In this document: piece after piece, positions 8,755-17,815 of the stretch
Layout of the letters: each line of letters opens with the position of its first letter
How positions within the stretch are numbered: the stretch's first letter is position 1
DNA from: Pseudomonadota bacterium
Lineage (GTDB): Bacteria; Pseudomonadota; Alphaproteobacteria; Rhizobiales; Beijerinckiaceae
Direction of reading: 5' to 3'
Assembly: GCA_023422485.1 (NCBI GenBank)
Contig: JAGTAM010000687.1
Span: 1 to 56,043, forward strand
Length of the DNA stretch: 56,043 nucleotides
Program-made: the position numbers and the translations under genes
The notes under the pieces: generated by a model
Seen by the model: the letters and a program-made list of their open reading frames with translations, nothing else
Told to the model about the DNA's origin: nothing
Database searches by the model: none

Positions 8755-9828
8755 ATGAGATCGGCTAGGTATCAGCGCCGACAGGTCCTTGCAGGCCTTG
8801 CTGCGGGCGCCACTGGCCTAGCAGTTGGCTCTCCTGGGTACATTTCGAATGCTGGGTCGCCGAATGGGAACGGGGAGGCGAGCCGTCTAGAGTTACAGGT
8901 CATCGATTTCCACAATCACTTCGTTGGACCCGCGTTCACTCCACTTGCCGGTGCTGCCGCGCCGGCTGCACTGAGGGACTACTTTCGCGAGGTCAATCGC
9001 AAGCTGGCAAGCAGCGCATCCTTGCTGAACTCCATCGAAGAGGCCGGGATCACGGCAAGGGTCGTCAGCACGCCGCTGGAATTTGTCCGCACCGGCGCCG
9101 AAGCCGAGATATCTATGGTCCAGCGCATCAATGATCAACTTGCTGATCTGGTGAGCCGACACCCAGGCCGACTTTATGGGATGGCAACCGTGGACGCCTA
9201 CAGCGGCGAGGACGGGGCCAAGGAACTGACCCGTGCCGTTCGCGAACTCGGGCTCCGCGGCGTTTTCTTGGAAAGCGCCAGCGGTGACCTTCTGCTTGAC
9301 GCACCCGAGGCCCGTCCGACACTTGCAGCCGCATCCGCCCTCGGCGTTCCGGTCTTCGTACATCCTGTCAATGATCATCAACTCCGGCAGCGCTTTGGGC
9401 GTTATGGACGAGCTGGAATGATGCTCTCGCGCGGCACCATCAACGGACTCGCGCTGATCGCTCTGCTCGAAAGCGGTACGTTGGACGAGTTGCCTGGGCT
9501 TCGGATCGTCGTCACCACACTCGCCGTTGGTGCCGTCCTGCTGACAGGGGCATTGCGCGACGGGGCGCAGATCAGGCAGGACGCACCGGAACTAGCCCGG
9601 CGACATATCTACATTGATACCATGGGTCTCGATCCTGTGCTCATCCGCAGCATGGTCGATCTCCTTGGGCCGGATCACGTGGTGGCAGGGACCGACTGGC
9701 CGATATTCACCGAGACCGCCACCACCAACCGGCTGCAAGGCGCTCTGACGGCCTGCGGCCTCAGCGCGGCCGAGCAGCGCATGGTCGCGAGCGGCAACGC
9801 GCTGAGGCTACTTGGCGTAGAGAAGTAA
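8755..9828 (+). CDS. Exported amidohydrolase-2 family metal hydrolase
   Basis: A 357-residue protein. The N-terminus has a Tat-type leader: QRRQVLAGLAAGATGLAVGS (about residues 7-26). The mature part is a TIM-barrel amidohydrolase of the aminocarboxymuconate-semialdehyde decarboxylase class: the metal site FHNH near residue 55, a late VFVHPVND strand with His, and GTDWPIF with the metal-binding Asp near 320. The substrate is unknown; this class covers decarboxylases and lactone hydrolases. GTG 8752 is also possible, but AAGGGG spaces better to the ATG at 8755. The expected FGGG segment with a metal His after the lid is replaced by TLAVGAVLLTG, which is unusual. Confidence 0.88.
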   Translation: MRSARYQRRQVLAGLAAGATGLAVGSPGYISNAGSPNGNGEASRLELQVIDFHNHFVGPAFTPLAGAAAPAALRDYFREVNRKLASSASLLNSIEEAGITARVVSTPLEFVRTGAEAEISMVQRINDQLADLVSRHPGRLYGMATVDAYSGEDGAKELTRAVRELGLRGVFLESASGDLLLDAPEARPTLAAASALGVPVFVHPVNDHQLRQRFGRYGRAGMMLSRGTINGLALIALLESGTLDELPGLRIVVTTLAVGAVLLTGALRDGAQIRQDAPELARRHIYIDTMGLDPVLIRSMVDLLGPDHVVAGTDWPIFTETATTNRLQGALTACGLSAAEQRMVASGNALRLLGVEK

Positions 9829-10396
9829 ACTCACGTGCTTACCGGGGGCACATTGCCGATCACGTAAGGCATAAAGCTAATGTCCGTTCAGCAGGGCAAT
9901 TCAAGACACTGGAAGTCTCGTTACAGATCTCGTCCGATTTGAGACATGTCTGCTTCCTCTGCCTCGCGTGATGCATTGACGAGAAACACCAGACCGGCAT
10001 CGTCAACCCAATGAAACTGTCTCTCGCCAGGATGCCACAGGCGCATTCATCAGGCGCGTTGATCTTGAGCGCACCGAGACACCCGCCCTCCAAGGCACCC
10101 AACCGTGAGGATTTCGGCAATAGTTGACTTCCCTGATGTAGGTTCGCCCAACACCATGCTCATGCAGGGCTTTCGGAAACTGACGGTAAGCGTCTGTTGC
10201 CACGAAGCAACTTAGGTCTGAACCCATGGAGTCCAGGATTGCTTTTGCTGGCTTGTAACCGTGGCCCTTATTGAGTGCGACATGTCTCCGAACCATATAC
10301 TCCGGGGAGGACGCGTATCGATGCCCCCGCTGGAAAGATGCTTTCGTTTCGCTTCGTCGACGCGCCCCATAACCACCTGGAGACCTGCCTGAGGCT
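9829..10396. other. Decayed DNA upstream of a transposase remnant
   Basis: Minus-strand frames at 9860-10120 and 10003-10437 show protein-like patches (for example KPAKAILDSMGSDLSCFVAT) and a P-loop-like GEPTSGKST read across a frame change near 10150. No complete family could be assigned. It looks like one or two degraded genes beside the IS1182-like fragment. Confidence 0.35.
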
Positions 10397-10666
10397 ATGA
10401 CGATACGACGCCGGACGGTCGAGCATCCATTCGGCACTCTGAAGGCTTGGATGGATCACAAGCGCTTCTTGACGAAGAGGATCGCAAGCTTGAGCACCGA
10501 ATTGAGACTGTGCGTCCTCACCTACAATCTGAAGCGAATGATCTCGATAGTCGGCGGGGCACGCTTATCGCGACGGTCCAAGCATGAGCTGCTTTGCAGC
10601 CCGGTGCGGATACGACTGGACGCCCAGAATCTCAAGATGTTTTCACGCGGCCGCTCCAGAAGCTGA
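10397..10666 (+). mobile_element. IS1182-type transposase C-terminal remnant
   Basis: The frame encodes RRRTVEHPFGTLKAWMDHKR, then FLTKRIASLSTELRLCVLTY and NLKRMISIVGG. This is the C-terminal end of IS1182/IS5-like DDE transposases, with the conserved VEHPFGT.K.WM and the final Y.LKR. The catalytic N-terminal two thirds are absent, so it is inactive. The flanking ends of the element were not found. Confidence 0.75.
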
Positions 10667-10891
10667 CGTCAGCGAGACTAGAGTCGCCGCGCTGAGAGCA
10701 CCTCCGACCGCGTCTGCTTTCGAAGGTGTCGCGTCACACTTCAGACCGATTTTCTCAGATAGCTCGTCACGTCGTCGACCTCGATACTGAGTTAGCGAAC
10801 CGCGGCCATTGTCTTCGACGGAAACTGCGATTACGGGTGGCTTTGGGCCTAAGGCCTTTCGCAGCCTCGACATCGAGTGACAAGTTAATAG

Positions 10892-11350
10892 TCAAGCCGC
10901 GTGCTTTCGGTCCGCGGGATGGTGCAGCCGAAAGCCGATCGCCAGCCTATTCCAAGCGTTGATCATCGCCACGCCTATGGAAAGTGCGAGAAGTTCATCG
11001 TCGGAGAAAATACTCGCGGCTTTCTCATAGTCCGCATCAGGGGCATGGTTCGCTGCAATTCTGGTCAAGGACTCGGCCCAGGCGAGAGCCGCTCGTTCCC
11101 GCTCGGTGTACAATTCGGATTCATGCCAAGCGTCGAGAAGGAGCAATCGATCGTCCGTCTCCCCCCTCTTGATCGCATCTCGCCGGTGCAAATGAAGACA
11201 ATACGCACAGCCGTTGATCTGCGATACACGCATTCTGACCAGATCAAGGAGCTTGGGGTCGAAACTGTTTCCGAGCCAAGTCTCAACGGCTACGAGGCCG
11301 TCGATACCATCATTCTTTTGCAACAGATAGTTCAGACGTTTGATCGCCAT
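10892..11350 (-). CDS. Carboxymuconolactone decarboxylase/AhpD-like protein
   Basis: A 152-residue protein with an AhpD-type core: LVRMRVSQINGCAYCLHLHR, in which C48 and C51 (CxxC) and H55 form the peroxidase-type active site, followed by RGETDDRLLLLDAWHES and a late helix ALSIGVAMINAWNRLAIGFR. Proteins of this subgroup are alkylhydroperoxidase-like and act in oxidative stress defence. GGAGG five bases before 11350 selects MAIKRL over the upstream ATG at 11362. It is on the same strand as the nitrilase 119 bases upstream, so they may share a transcript. Confidence 0.92.
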   Translation of the reverse strand: MAIKRLNYLLQKNDGIDGLVAVETWLGNSFDPKLLDLVRMRVSQINGCAYCLHLHRRDAIKRGETDDRLLLLDAWHESELYTERERAALAWAESLTRIAANHAPDADYEKAASIFSDDELLALSIGVAMINAWNRLAIGFRLHHPADRKHAA

Positions 11351-11469
11351 TACTGCCTCCATTCTCTTGGTTTGGCGTTTGTTTTCATTTGCGCGCCTAA
11401 TCGCTTTTCCTGAAGACGCCTTGAGTGTCGGTGCTCACCGATGCGCATCGTGCCGGTGCGAGGCTACAA

Positions 11470-12441
11470 TTATCGGCTTTTTGGGGGAGCATTCGATAGG
11501 TGTTGCGCCCCCAGGCCATGATCATGGACATAGGCAACAGGTGTGCGATCGATCAACAGACTGAGGAGGTCGGGGCGGCTGGAGTGTCCGCGCGAATCCA
11601 TCAAGCGCTTGCGCTTGTCGATCAGCGAGAAATCAAGGTCGGCGACCACCGCGCCTTCACCGATGCGCAGCGGTTCAGCCACCAATTCGCCCTGCGGTGA
11701 GACGATTGCAGTAAAGCAGCCGCTGGAGATCGGACCTATCGGGCACCCAGTGTCACGCATTATGCGGGCTTGCTGATCGGAGTCCAGCCAGCCGGTTGCG
11801 TTGACTACGAAGCAGGCGGATTCAAGCGCATGTTGGCGGATATTGACCGAGGTCTGCTCAGAGAATAGGTCGCCACCAAACGAGCCAGGATACATAGCCG
11901 CGTGAATCTGCTCGCCATCCGCCATCAGGGCATAGCGGGCCAGGGGATTGTAATGCTCCCAGCAAGCGAGCTGACCGACGCGCCCCACCGCGGTGTCGAC
12001 AGCCTTCAGTCCCGAACCGTCACCCTGGCCCCAGATCATCCGTTCGTGATGGGTTGGAGATATCTTCCGACGGCGCTGGATCAGGGCTCCGTCGGCATCG
12101 AAGAGCAGTTGAGTATTGTAAAGTGTGCCTCCATCACGTTCGTTTACGCCAATAGCAACGACAATGCCCGCTTGTTTGCATGCTTCACCGATCTCCCAGG
12201 TGGTGGCCGATGGGATGGTCACCGCCTGCTCCAGCAATCTGAGGTTTTCCGCGGCCATCTCGAAAGGCCGCTGCACGAAGGAGAAATAGGGATAGTACGG
12301 GATGACCGTTTCGGAGAACGTTGCGAACTGGACGCCCTGGCGAGCAAGCCCGAAGATGTTTTCTAGAACCTTCGCAACCGTCCCGTCGCGACTATAAAGT
12401 ATCGGACTGATCTGTACCGCCGCAGCTCTCACGGTACTCAT
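11470..12441 (-). CDS. Nitrilase (branch 1, C-N hydrolase)
   Basis: A 323-residue carbon-nitrogen hydrolase. The catalytic triad is visible: E44 in FSETVIPYYPY, K126 in RRRKISPTHHER and C160 in GQLACWEHYNPLARY. CWEHYNP is the branch-1 nitrilase signature, so the enzyme probably converts a nitrile to its carboxylic acid and ammonia in the cytoplasm. Length fits nitrilases, though the C-terminal tail is short. AGGAGATCGCC precedes the ATG. An AhpD-like gene follows on the same strand. The natural nitrile cannot be told from the sequence. Confidence 0.95.
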   Translation of the reverse strand: MSTVRAAAVQISPILYSRDGTVAKVLENIFGLARQGVQFATFSETVIPYYPYFSFVQRPFEMAAENLRLLEQAVTIPSATTWEIGEACKQAGIVVAIGVNERDGGTLYNTQLLFDADGALIQRRRKISPTHHERMIWGQGDGSGLKAVDTAVGRVGQLACWEHYNPLARYALMADGEQIHAAMYPGSFGGDLFSEQTSVNIRQHALESACFVVNATGWLDSDQQARIMRDTGCPIGPISSGCFTAIVSPQGELVAEPLRIGEGAVVADLDFSLIDKRKRLMDSRGHSSRPDLLSLLIDRTPVAYVHDHGLGAQHLSNAPPKSR

Positions 12442-12922
12442 GGCGATCTCCTGCTCTAGACAAATGCCGAATCGCCCTACTGTTGCGGCTTAACGGCGCT
12501 GCGAGCTGCACTTTGCTGGCAACCGTTGAGGCTGCTTCGACTGGATCGTCCAAACTCTGTCGTGCCTGCCCGCAGTGCTCGGATAAGTTCCTGTCGAACT
12601 GCATCGTTCCAGCGCGCAACGTGAATATTGCTGTCAAAGAGATAGGAGCTCTTTGTCGGTCTCCCAACATCGCAACCGCTTGCAAGGCGCATCGGTGGCC
12701 CGTTCTGCCGATATGTTGTTCAATCACGTCGCTCTTGGAACGCCCTCACAAGCCGAGGGTTAGGCGGCACTGCAGTCGTTGGTGGTACTCTGACCATTTC
12801 TGCTGAGCCTGAGGACGAGGAGCGTTCCCAAGCTACCGATGGCGTTGCGCCAACTCTATCGCGGAACCTGTCCGCGCACCGCGCGTCTGATTGCTAACGT
12901 CTCCCTGGCCTAGGTAGCACTA
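12442..12922. other. Stretch without a convincing gene
   Basis: Overlapping open frames on both strands (12392-12727 minus, 12483-12806 plus) have no ribosome site or recognisable domain. The region presumably holds the nitrilase promoter at its left end; no motif stood out. Confidence 0.4.
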
Positions 12923-13183
12923 GTGGCGAGAAAAACCGCGCGAGGACTGGTTGTTTTAACTTGCCCGAAAACCGGGAAGGAATTCAGTATTGGCGTTGAA
13001 AGCGACACTACATCGTTGGCCAGCGTAATCGGCCGTCGGTTCTACGTTGACTGCCCGATTTGTGGGGATCGGCACGCTTGGAGCTACGACGATATAAAGC
13101 TAACGCACGACGGTAGATCCCTGCCCAAGATGACCGACCCCATAGACACGGACGAGACGAAGACTGATACGTCCACGGGCTGA
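12923..13183 (+). CDS. Small zinc-ribbon-like hypothetical protein
   Basis: An 86-residue protein starting at a GTG. It has one Cys in LTCPKTGKEF and a CPICGDRHAW motif about 35 residues later. One complete CxxC and one lone CP could form a partial zinc-binding site. The C-terminus is acidic and Thr-rich. Similar short proteins are common as hypotheticals in Bradyrhizobiaceae. No strong ribosome site is visible. It stands alone between the nitrilase and a decayed universal stress gene. Confidence 0.6.
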   Translation: MARKTARGLVVLTCPKTGKEFSIGVESDTTSLASVIGRRFYVDCPICGDRHAWSYDDIKLTHDGRSLPKMTDPIDTDETKTDTSTG

Positions 13184-13212
13184 TCATGAAGTTGCTGTGC
13201 GGAGGCTTCCGA

Positions 13213-13345
13213 TCACGTCAGTTCCATGGGCCTTGCCAGAGCAGCCACCGACCATGATCTACCAGTTCCCGAAGACACTTCGACCCAGCATGCCCATGAT
13301 AATGTGGTCGATGGAGACCTCAGCCGCATAGGCCCGGTAAGTTTG
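13213..13345 (-). pseudogene. Remnant of a universal stress protein (UspA) C-terminus
   Basis: The minus strand gives YAAEVSIDHIIMGMLGR, matching the UspA motif (A)...DhIVMGt.GR, then reaches a stop (GNW*). In a second frame SWSVAALARPMELT matches the family's final LGSVA....VPVTLV strand. The ATP-loop glycines are not all kept and a frameshift separates the halves. Only about 45 codons remain. The identification rests on these two patches. Confidence 0.45.
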
Positions 13346-13618
13346 GTTGCTTCGGTCCCATAACCTAGGCTGAGGAATAGGGACCTTCGATACCGATCGC
13401 CAAACAAGCTAGGCCGTGGAACCGCATGTGGCCAATGGACCGGTCGGCCTGGATCGCCTAGGCGCTGATCCTTGACTAGGCCTGCGACCGCACCCGAATC
13501 GCGCGAGGATCGAAGGCTCCCCCGTAGCCGTCCGGCTCTTTCTGTTTTTCCGGCGACCAGCTCGCGGAACGCTTGCCAGCGTGCGTACGTTCATAACGCG
13601 ACGTCGACATCAACGAGA

Positions 13619-13888
13619 ATGACTACCATGACATCGGCGACCAATGAAAGCGAGTGGATTGCGGCTCATATCTTCGAAAGCGTTGACGGACATCGCCTGG
13701 GTTTCACCGCTGATCCCTTAGGAGCCAATCTACCAGCACCCAGGATGTGGCTGTTCAAACGCTCGTTCGAACTCGCAGCGGACCGCAGCGTGCCCGCGAA
13801 CGTGCCACCAGAGCCCATCCTCCGCGGCCTCCGGGACGTTGGTTACTATGTCTGGCGCAAAGGCGCGACTCACGCGACCAGCCAATAG
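13619..13888 (+). CDS. Hypothetical protein upstream of a ferritin-like gene
   Basis: An 89-residue frame starting MTTMTSATNESEW; an in-frame ATG at 13628 is also possible and no strong ribosome site separates them. It has Trp/Phe-rich patches (RMWLFKRSFELA, GYYVWRKG) that look protein-like, without a signal peptide or known motif. The DUF892 gene begins 45 bases downstream on the same strand, so cotranscription is possible. Function unknown. Confidence 0.45.
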   Translation: MTTMTSATNESEWIAAHIFESVDGHRLGFTADPLGANLPAPRMWLFKRSFELAADRSVPANVPPEPILRGLRDVGYYVWRKGATHATSQ

Positions 13889-13933
13889 GTTTTCGCCGAC
13901 ATGATTTACGCCTAAGCACAACTGGAGACTCGT

Positions 13934-14467
13934 ATGGAAACGCTGAATCAACTGTTTGAAGAGACGACCCGCGACATCTATTACGCTGAAAAGAAAATCC
14001 TGAAGGCGCTGCCAAAGATGGCAAAGAAGGCTAATTCACCTCAGCTTGCCAAAGCATTCGAAATGCACAGAGCGGAAACGGAACAACACGTCGAGCGGCT
14101 GGATCAAATTTTTGAACTCCTCGGCAAACCGGCTCGCGGGAAAACCTGCCCGGCTATCGATGGTATCATCGAAGAGGGCGAGGAGATTATGAAGGAAGCC
14201 AAGGACCCGACAGTGCGCGATGCTGGCCTGCTTGCTGCCGCACAAGCTGTCGAGCACTACGAAATCACTCGCTACGGAACGCTCAAGTCCTGGGCCACCA
14301 AGCTTGGCATGTCCGACGCGGTTAAGTTGATCGATGCGACTCTGAAGGAAGAAAAAGCCACCGACGTTAAGCTGACAGACCTTGCCGAAAGCGAGATCAA
14401 TATTGAGGCAGGCGAGAGGGACGATACGTCGGCTCCGAGAAAATCAACTGGCGGTCGTCGTTCGTAG
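13934..14467 (+). CDS. Ferritin-like DUF892 protein (YciE/YciF family)
   Basis: A 177-residue protein that begins with the family signature ETLNQLFEETTRDIYYAEKK and continues with a four-helix bundle. Candidate di-iron ligands lie in DIYYAEKK, AEQHVERLD-like AETEQHVERLD, and AAAQAVEHYEITRYGTL. YciF-type proteins are stress-induced and related to ferritin and rubrerythrin; the exact activity is unclear. The last 25 residues are a basic, Ser/Thr/Arg-rich tail. GGAG seven bases before the ATG supports the start. A more distant relative lies at 21456-21965. Confidence 0.93.
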   Translation: METLNQLFEETTRDIYYAEKKILKALPKMAKKANSPQLAKAFEMHRAETEQHVERLDQIFELLGKPARGKTCPAIDGIIEEGEEIMKEAKDPTVRDAGLLAAAQAVEHYEITRYGTLKSWATKLGMSDAVKLIDATLKEEKATDVKLTDLAESEINIEAGERDDTSAPRKSTGGRRS

Positions 14468-14766
14468 CATGCAGGTCCGTTATCGGATTGTCTCAATAGA
14501 GGAGTAGAGCGCTGCAGCCCTCGGCAGTGCTCATCAATCAACTGGCATTCTCTGAGGGCTCATGAGCGATACCCAAGAGAACTCCTGTCGAACCTCTGTC
14601 TGTTTTCGGAGTGGGAAGGGAACCAAGGTTTCGTATGGGGTCATCGCCGCGTGCTTCGCAGACGTTTAGCTTCTGGTCGACGATGTTTGCTTAACGGCCG
14701 AATAGCAATCGGCTTTGGCGTTCAACTGTGAAGCCATCCGCGCAACGCAGAGACGATGGACCGAGA
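14468..14766. other. Intergenic stretch, no gene seen
   Basis: No protein-like frame, hairpin with T-run or repeat was found between the converging ferritin-like and dehydrogenase genes. Confidence 0.5.
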
Positions 14767-15936
14767 CTAAGGTTTCATCACCACCTTGATGCAGCCATCC
14801 TTCCGATCATTGAATTTTTTGTACAGTTCCGGTCCCGCCTCGAGGGGCGCGGTATCAGTGATGATGAAGGACGGGTCGATCTCTCCCTCCTCAATCCGTT
14901 TCATCAGCCTCGGTAAATAATGCTGCACGGGCGTTTGTGCCATGCGCAATGAAAGTCCCCTGTTCATCGCAGAACCGATCGGTATCTTATCGAGGTAACC
15001 AGCATACACTCCGACTACCGATATGGTGCCGAAGTTCCGGCAGCATTGAATCGCCTGGCGAAGCACATGTGGACGATCGGTGCCCATAAACGTCGCCACC
15101 TTCACCCGATCCACCATCGAATAGAAACTTGATCTCGCATCAGGTTCGGTCCCAACCGCGTCGATGCACGCGTCGGCGCCACGCCCTGTGGTCATGTCCT
15201 GGATGCGCTCATAGATATCTTCGTCCATGAAATTCAGTGGGGTGGCGCCCGCCAACCGCGCCAGCGCCAACCGTTCGGGTACAGTATCGATCGCGATGAC
15301 GCTTTTAGCCCCCATCAGGAAGGAACTCCTGATGGCAAACTGCCCCACCGGACCGCAACCCCAGACCGCAATCGTGTCCTCTGGCTGGATGTTGCAAAAT
15401 TCTGCGGCCATGTACCCGGTCGGGAAGATATCCGACAGGAACAGCACCTGATCGTCGGTCAGATGCGATGGGACTTTAATCGGGCCGACATCGGCGAATG
15501 GAACTCGTAAGTATTCCGCTTGCCCCCCTGGATAACCACCCAGCAGATGCGAATAGCCGAACAGACCCGCCGGAGAATGGCCCCAGAGCTGGGCGACCTT
15601 TGCCGCGTTCGGGTTTGATCGTTCGCAAGCGGAGTAGTGGCCACGCTGACAGAAGAAGCATTCGCCGCATGAGATCGTGAACGGCACCACGACGCGGTCG
15701 CCTACCTTCAGTTTCTTGTTGGCTGAACCGACCTCGACGACCTCGCCCATGGTTTCATGGCCAAGAACGTCACCGCTGTGCATCTCGGGAACAATCCCGT
15801 TGTAAAGGTGCAGGTCCGATCCGCAGATGGCACACGCTGTCACCTTGATGATAGCGTCCCGCGGATCCTGGATAGTGGGATCGGGCACAGCTTCGTATCG
15901 GATGTCGCCTTTGCCGTGCCAGCATAAAGCTTTCAT
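14767..15936 (-). CDS. Zinc-dependent alcohol dehydrogenase, formaldehyde-dehydrogenase-like
   Basis: A 389-residue medium-chain dehydrogenase. Catalytic zinc ligands are in CAICGSDLHLY and LGHETMGEV (GHE), and the structural zinc Cys cluster is in ISCGECFFCQRGHYSACE. The Rossmann motif is VWGCGPVGQFAI, with acidic ID at the end of the next strand indicating NAD+ preference. The long insertion and the DIFPTGYMAAEF segment place it with glutathione-independent formaldehyde dehydrogenase/FdhA-like proteins. It would oxidise an aldehyde or alcohol in the cytoplasm. The start MKALCWHGKGD at 15936 follows GAGGACGTCGCA; the upstream ATG at 15987 is less likely. Confidence 0.93.
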   Translation of the reverse strand: MKALCWHGKGDIRYEAVPDPTIQDPRDAIIKVTACAICGSDLHLYNGIVPEMHSGDVLGHETMGEVVEVGSANKKLKVGDRVVVPFTISCGECFFCQRGHYSACERSNPNAAKVAQLWGHSPAGLFGYSHLLGGYPGGQAEYLRVPFADVGPIKVPSHLTDDQVLFLSDIFPTGYMAAEFCNIQPEDTIAVWGCGPVGQFAIRSSFLMGAKSVIAIDTVPERLALARLAGATPLNFMDEDIYERIQDMTTGRGADACIDAVGTEPDARSSFYSMVDRVKVATFMGTDRPHVLRQAIQCCRNFGTISVVGVYAGYLDKIPIGSAMNRGLSLRMAQTPVQHYLPRLMKRIEEGEIDPSFIITDTAPLEAGPELYKKFNDRKDGCIKVVMKP

Positions 15937-16083
15937 TGCGACGTCCTCATCTAAGAATGCAGCCTGCCACACAGCCTTTTGAGACAACCTGTGTCGGCTT
16001 CAAGCGTTCCTCCTGCGAATTGCTAGGATGCGGATCGACTTAACGCACCAAACGTTTGTGCCACCAACTCAACGAGTCATCTC

Positions 16084-16545
16084 ATGTTTGAAATGTCTGT
16101 AGGTATCGGTGAGCTGATCTTTCGCGCAGCAGTCGTCTTTCTCTTTCTTTTCATGCTCCTGCGCTTTATTGGGAAAAAGCACATCGGTGAACTCGCCCCG
16201 TTCGATCTCGTCGTGCTTTTGATCCTCAGTGAAACGGTTCAGAGTTCCATGGTTGGTGCAGATCAATCGCTGATGGGGGGCCTGGTCGCCGCGACGACGC
16301 TCATGGCTATTGCTCACGGAACCAACTGGTTGACGCACTATAGCAAACAGGCGGCCCGGGTGGTCGATGGAGTGCCGAAAGTGATTGTCCGAAATGGCCA
16401 TTGCTTCAAGTCAATCATGGCCGATGAGAAGATCACGATGTCGGAACTTCTCGAGGCTATGCGCCAGGAAGGCTGCACCAACATCCTCAATGTGCGCGTG
16501 GCGATGCTGGAGAACGACGGCCGGATCTCAATTGTTACGCGCTGA
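16084..16545 (+). CDS. DUF421 membrane protein (YetF-like)
   Basis: A 153-residue protein with two or three N-terminal transmembrane helices (about residues 8-25, 38-55 and 62-80), including LRFIGKKHIGELAPFDLVVL and ILSETVQSSMVG, both typical of DUF421. A small cytoplasmic alpha/beta domain follows (VVDGVPKVIVRNG, then the SELLEAMRQEG helix). In Bacillus relatives it forms part of spore or stress-related membrane complexes; the role here is unknown. Start could be 16084 or 16093. Confidence 0.9.
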   Translation: MFEMSVGIGELIFRAAVVFLFLFMLLRFIGKKHIGELAPFDLVVLLILSETVQSSMVGADQSLMGGLVAATTLMAIAHGTNWLTHYSKQAARVVDGVPKVIVRNGHCFKSIMADEKITMSELLEAMRQEGCTNILNVRVAMLENDGRISIVTR

Positions 16546-16652
16546 GGGGCGAGAAACGTCATTTCTGAGTCCATACCCGAGCGCCACCATGAACCAATCA
16601 TGATGGTGACAATCAATAAGTGGCGCGCGCTTGGTTGCTTTCCGGCGGAGGG

Positions 16653-17489
16653 CTATTTGGCCCTTCGTGCAAAACTGAATCCGACTGGAATGGAGTGATC
16701 TCTGTGATGGCCACCCTTGATGGCGGCCCACCACGCGGCTGCAAGTGAAATAAGTAGGCTGGCAGCTGTCACGAAACCAGTTAGAACCGCAGCCTTACGC
16801 GCCTTGTCCGCCGCCTCTCTTGCGCCATTGAATGCTTCGCTAATGCGCTTGTCAGCCTCCTCGGCGGAAACGCCGGTCCGCTGGGCAATCACCTGCGCCA
16901 GGTAGCTGCGATCTTGACTTGTCAACGTACCGTTGGCGACTGCGGTCGCAAGCACTCGACCCACTTCCGACCTGACGTCAGCTTCACTAGCTGGCTGTCC
17001 TGCTTTCTGCGGGCGCAGAAGCCTATCAACGACAATATCCGACGAGCCAGCTGCAGCTGTCGCAGCGGCTCCGCCAGCCACCTCGGCGGTTGTGCGTGTA
17101 ACTGCGCTCGCGGTGGCCATCAGAAGACCGGCTCCCACAACGATGCCGACGGCCCAAACGACGCCGCCATGAACGCCGTCTCGGAACTGAACCTCATCGG
17201 CAGAGGCGTCGTGTAATCCGGTGCGCATGCGTCCTGCGACATACCCTCCAGCCATGAATGAGCCGATCTGTTGGGCCAGGACCCAGAAAACAGCAATCCC
17301 AGCCACCACGCTGGTCGATAAGCCTGAGTTCGGCCATGGCGAAGTAGCACTTAATCCGATCGCAGTACCAAACGTCAGCAACACAAATGAGATCGCCGCC
17401 GCAAGAAAGGCGCCGGCAAATACGGCACTCCACTCCACAGAGGGAACATCGGCCACCGGCGATGAAGGTCTGTTTTCGACATGTGCCAT
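16653..17489 (-). CDS. Multi-pass membrane protein of unknown function
   Basis: A 278-residue Ala/Gly-rich protein. Hydrophobic helices lie near residues 20-50 (WSAVFAGAFLAAAISFVLLT), 60-85, 108-128 and 240-262, the last followed by a His-rich tail. A soluble, charged middle (about 150-235) is predicted helical (EEADKRISEAFNGAREAADK). From memory, similar proteins are annotated as hypothetical membrane proteins in Rhizobiales stress loci. The gene for a 24-residue membrane peptide starts 74 bases upstream of neither; it lies on the same strand at 17505-17579, ahead of this gene. Confidence 0.8.
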   Translation of the reverse strand: MAHVENRPSSPVADVPSVEWSAVFAGAFLAAAISFVLLTFGTAIGLSATSPWPNSGLSTSVVAGIAVFWVLAQQIGSFMAGGYVAGRMRTGLHDASADEVQFRDGVHGGVVWAVGIVVGAGLLMATASAVTRTTAEVAGGAAATAAAGSSDIVVDRLLRPQKAGQPASEADVRSEVGRVLATAVANGTLTSQDRSYLAQVIAQRTGVSAEEADKRISEAFNGAREAADKARKAAVLTGFVTAASLLISLAAAWWAAIKGGHHRDHSIPVGFSFARRAK

Positions 17490-17504
17490 GACCGCGTCAT
17501 CCTC

Positions 17505-17579
17505 CTAGCGTAATCCGAGCACGCTGAGGATAAACATGATGACTACGACCAACCCCACGAGATAGATGATCTCGTTCAT
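17505..17579 (-). CDS. 24-residue hydrophobic membrane peptide
   Basis: GGGAG about seven bases upstream leads into a 24-codon frame starting MNEIIYLVGLVVV and ending LGLR. It is a single transmembrane helix with an acidic N-terminus and a terminal Arg. I recall near-identical tiny proteins in other Rhizobiales. It ends 15 bases before the start of the larger membrane protein at 17489 on the same strand, so the two are probably cotranscribed. Confidence 0.72.
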   Translation of the reverse strand: MNEIIYLVGLVVVIMFILSVLGLR

Positions 17580-17815
17580 CAATGGCTCCCGCAGCACTTT
17601 AAGTGTCAAAGTAAAACTTTGCTGGCTGACATTTTGTTCCCTGCCCGACGAGCCTTCGAATTGTTCCGCTTTTCTTTCCAATTGGTCTTTTAGTCGGCTT
17701 GCAGCCAACGAGTAACAGACGCGATGCTTCCAACAGGCTGAGACTAGCTTCGCAAAAGTCGCGAATGCGGGACCCGGACGGCCTATGGCCGATCCGCGTT
17801 TTGTTCTTTGGCGCA

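Noticed and set aside
10003..10260. P-loop-like GEPTSGKST on the minus strand, suggesting a decayed adenylylsulfate kinase or other NTPase.
   Set aside because: The match is one short motif read across a frame change, with no second family motif in order; kept only as a note in the gap entry.
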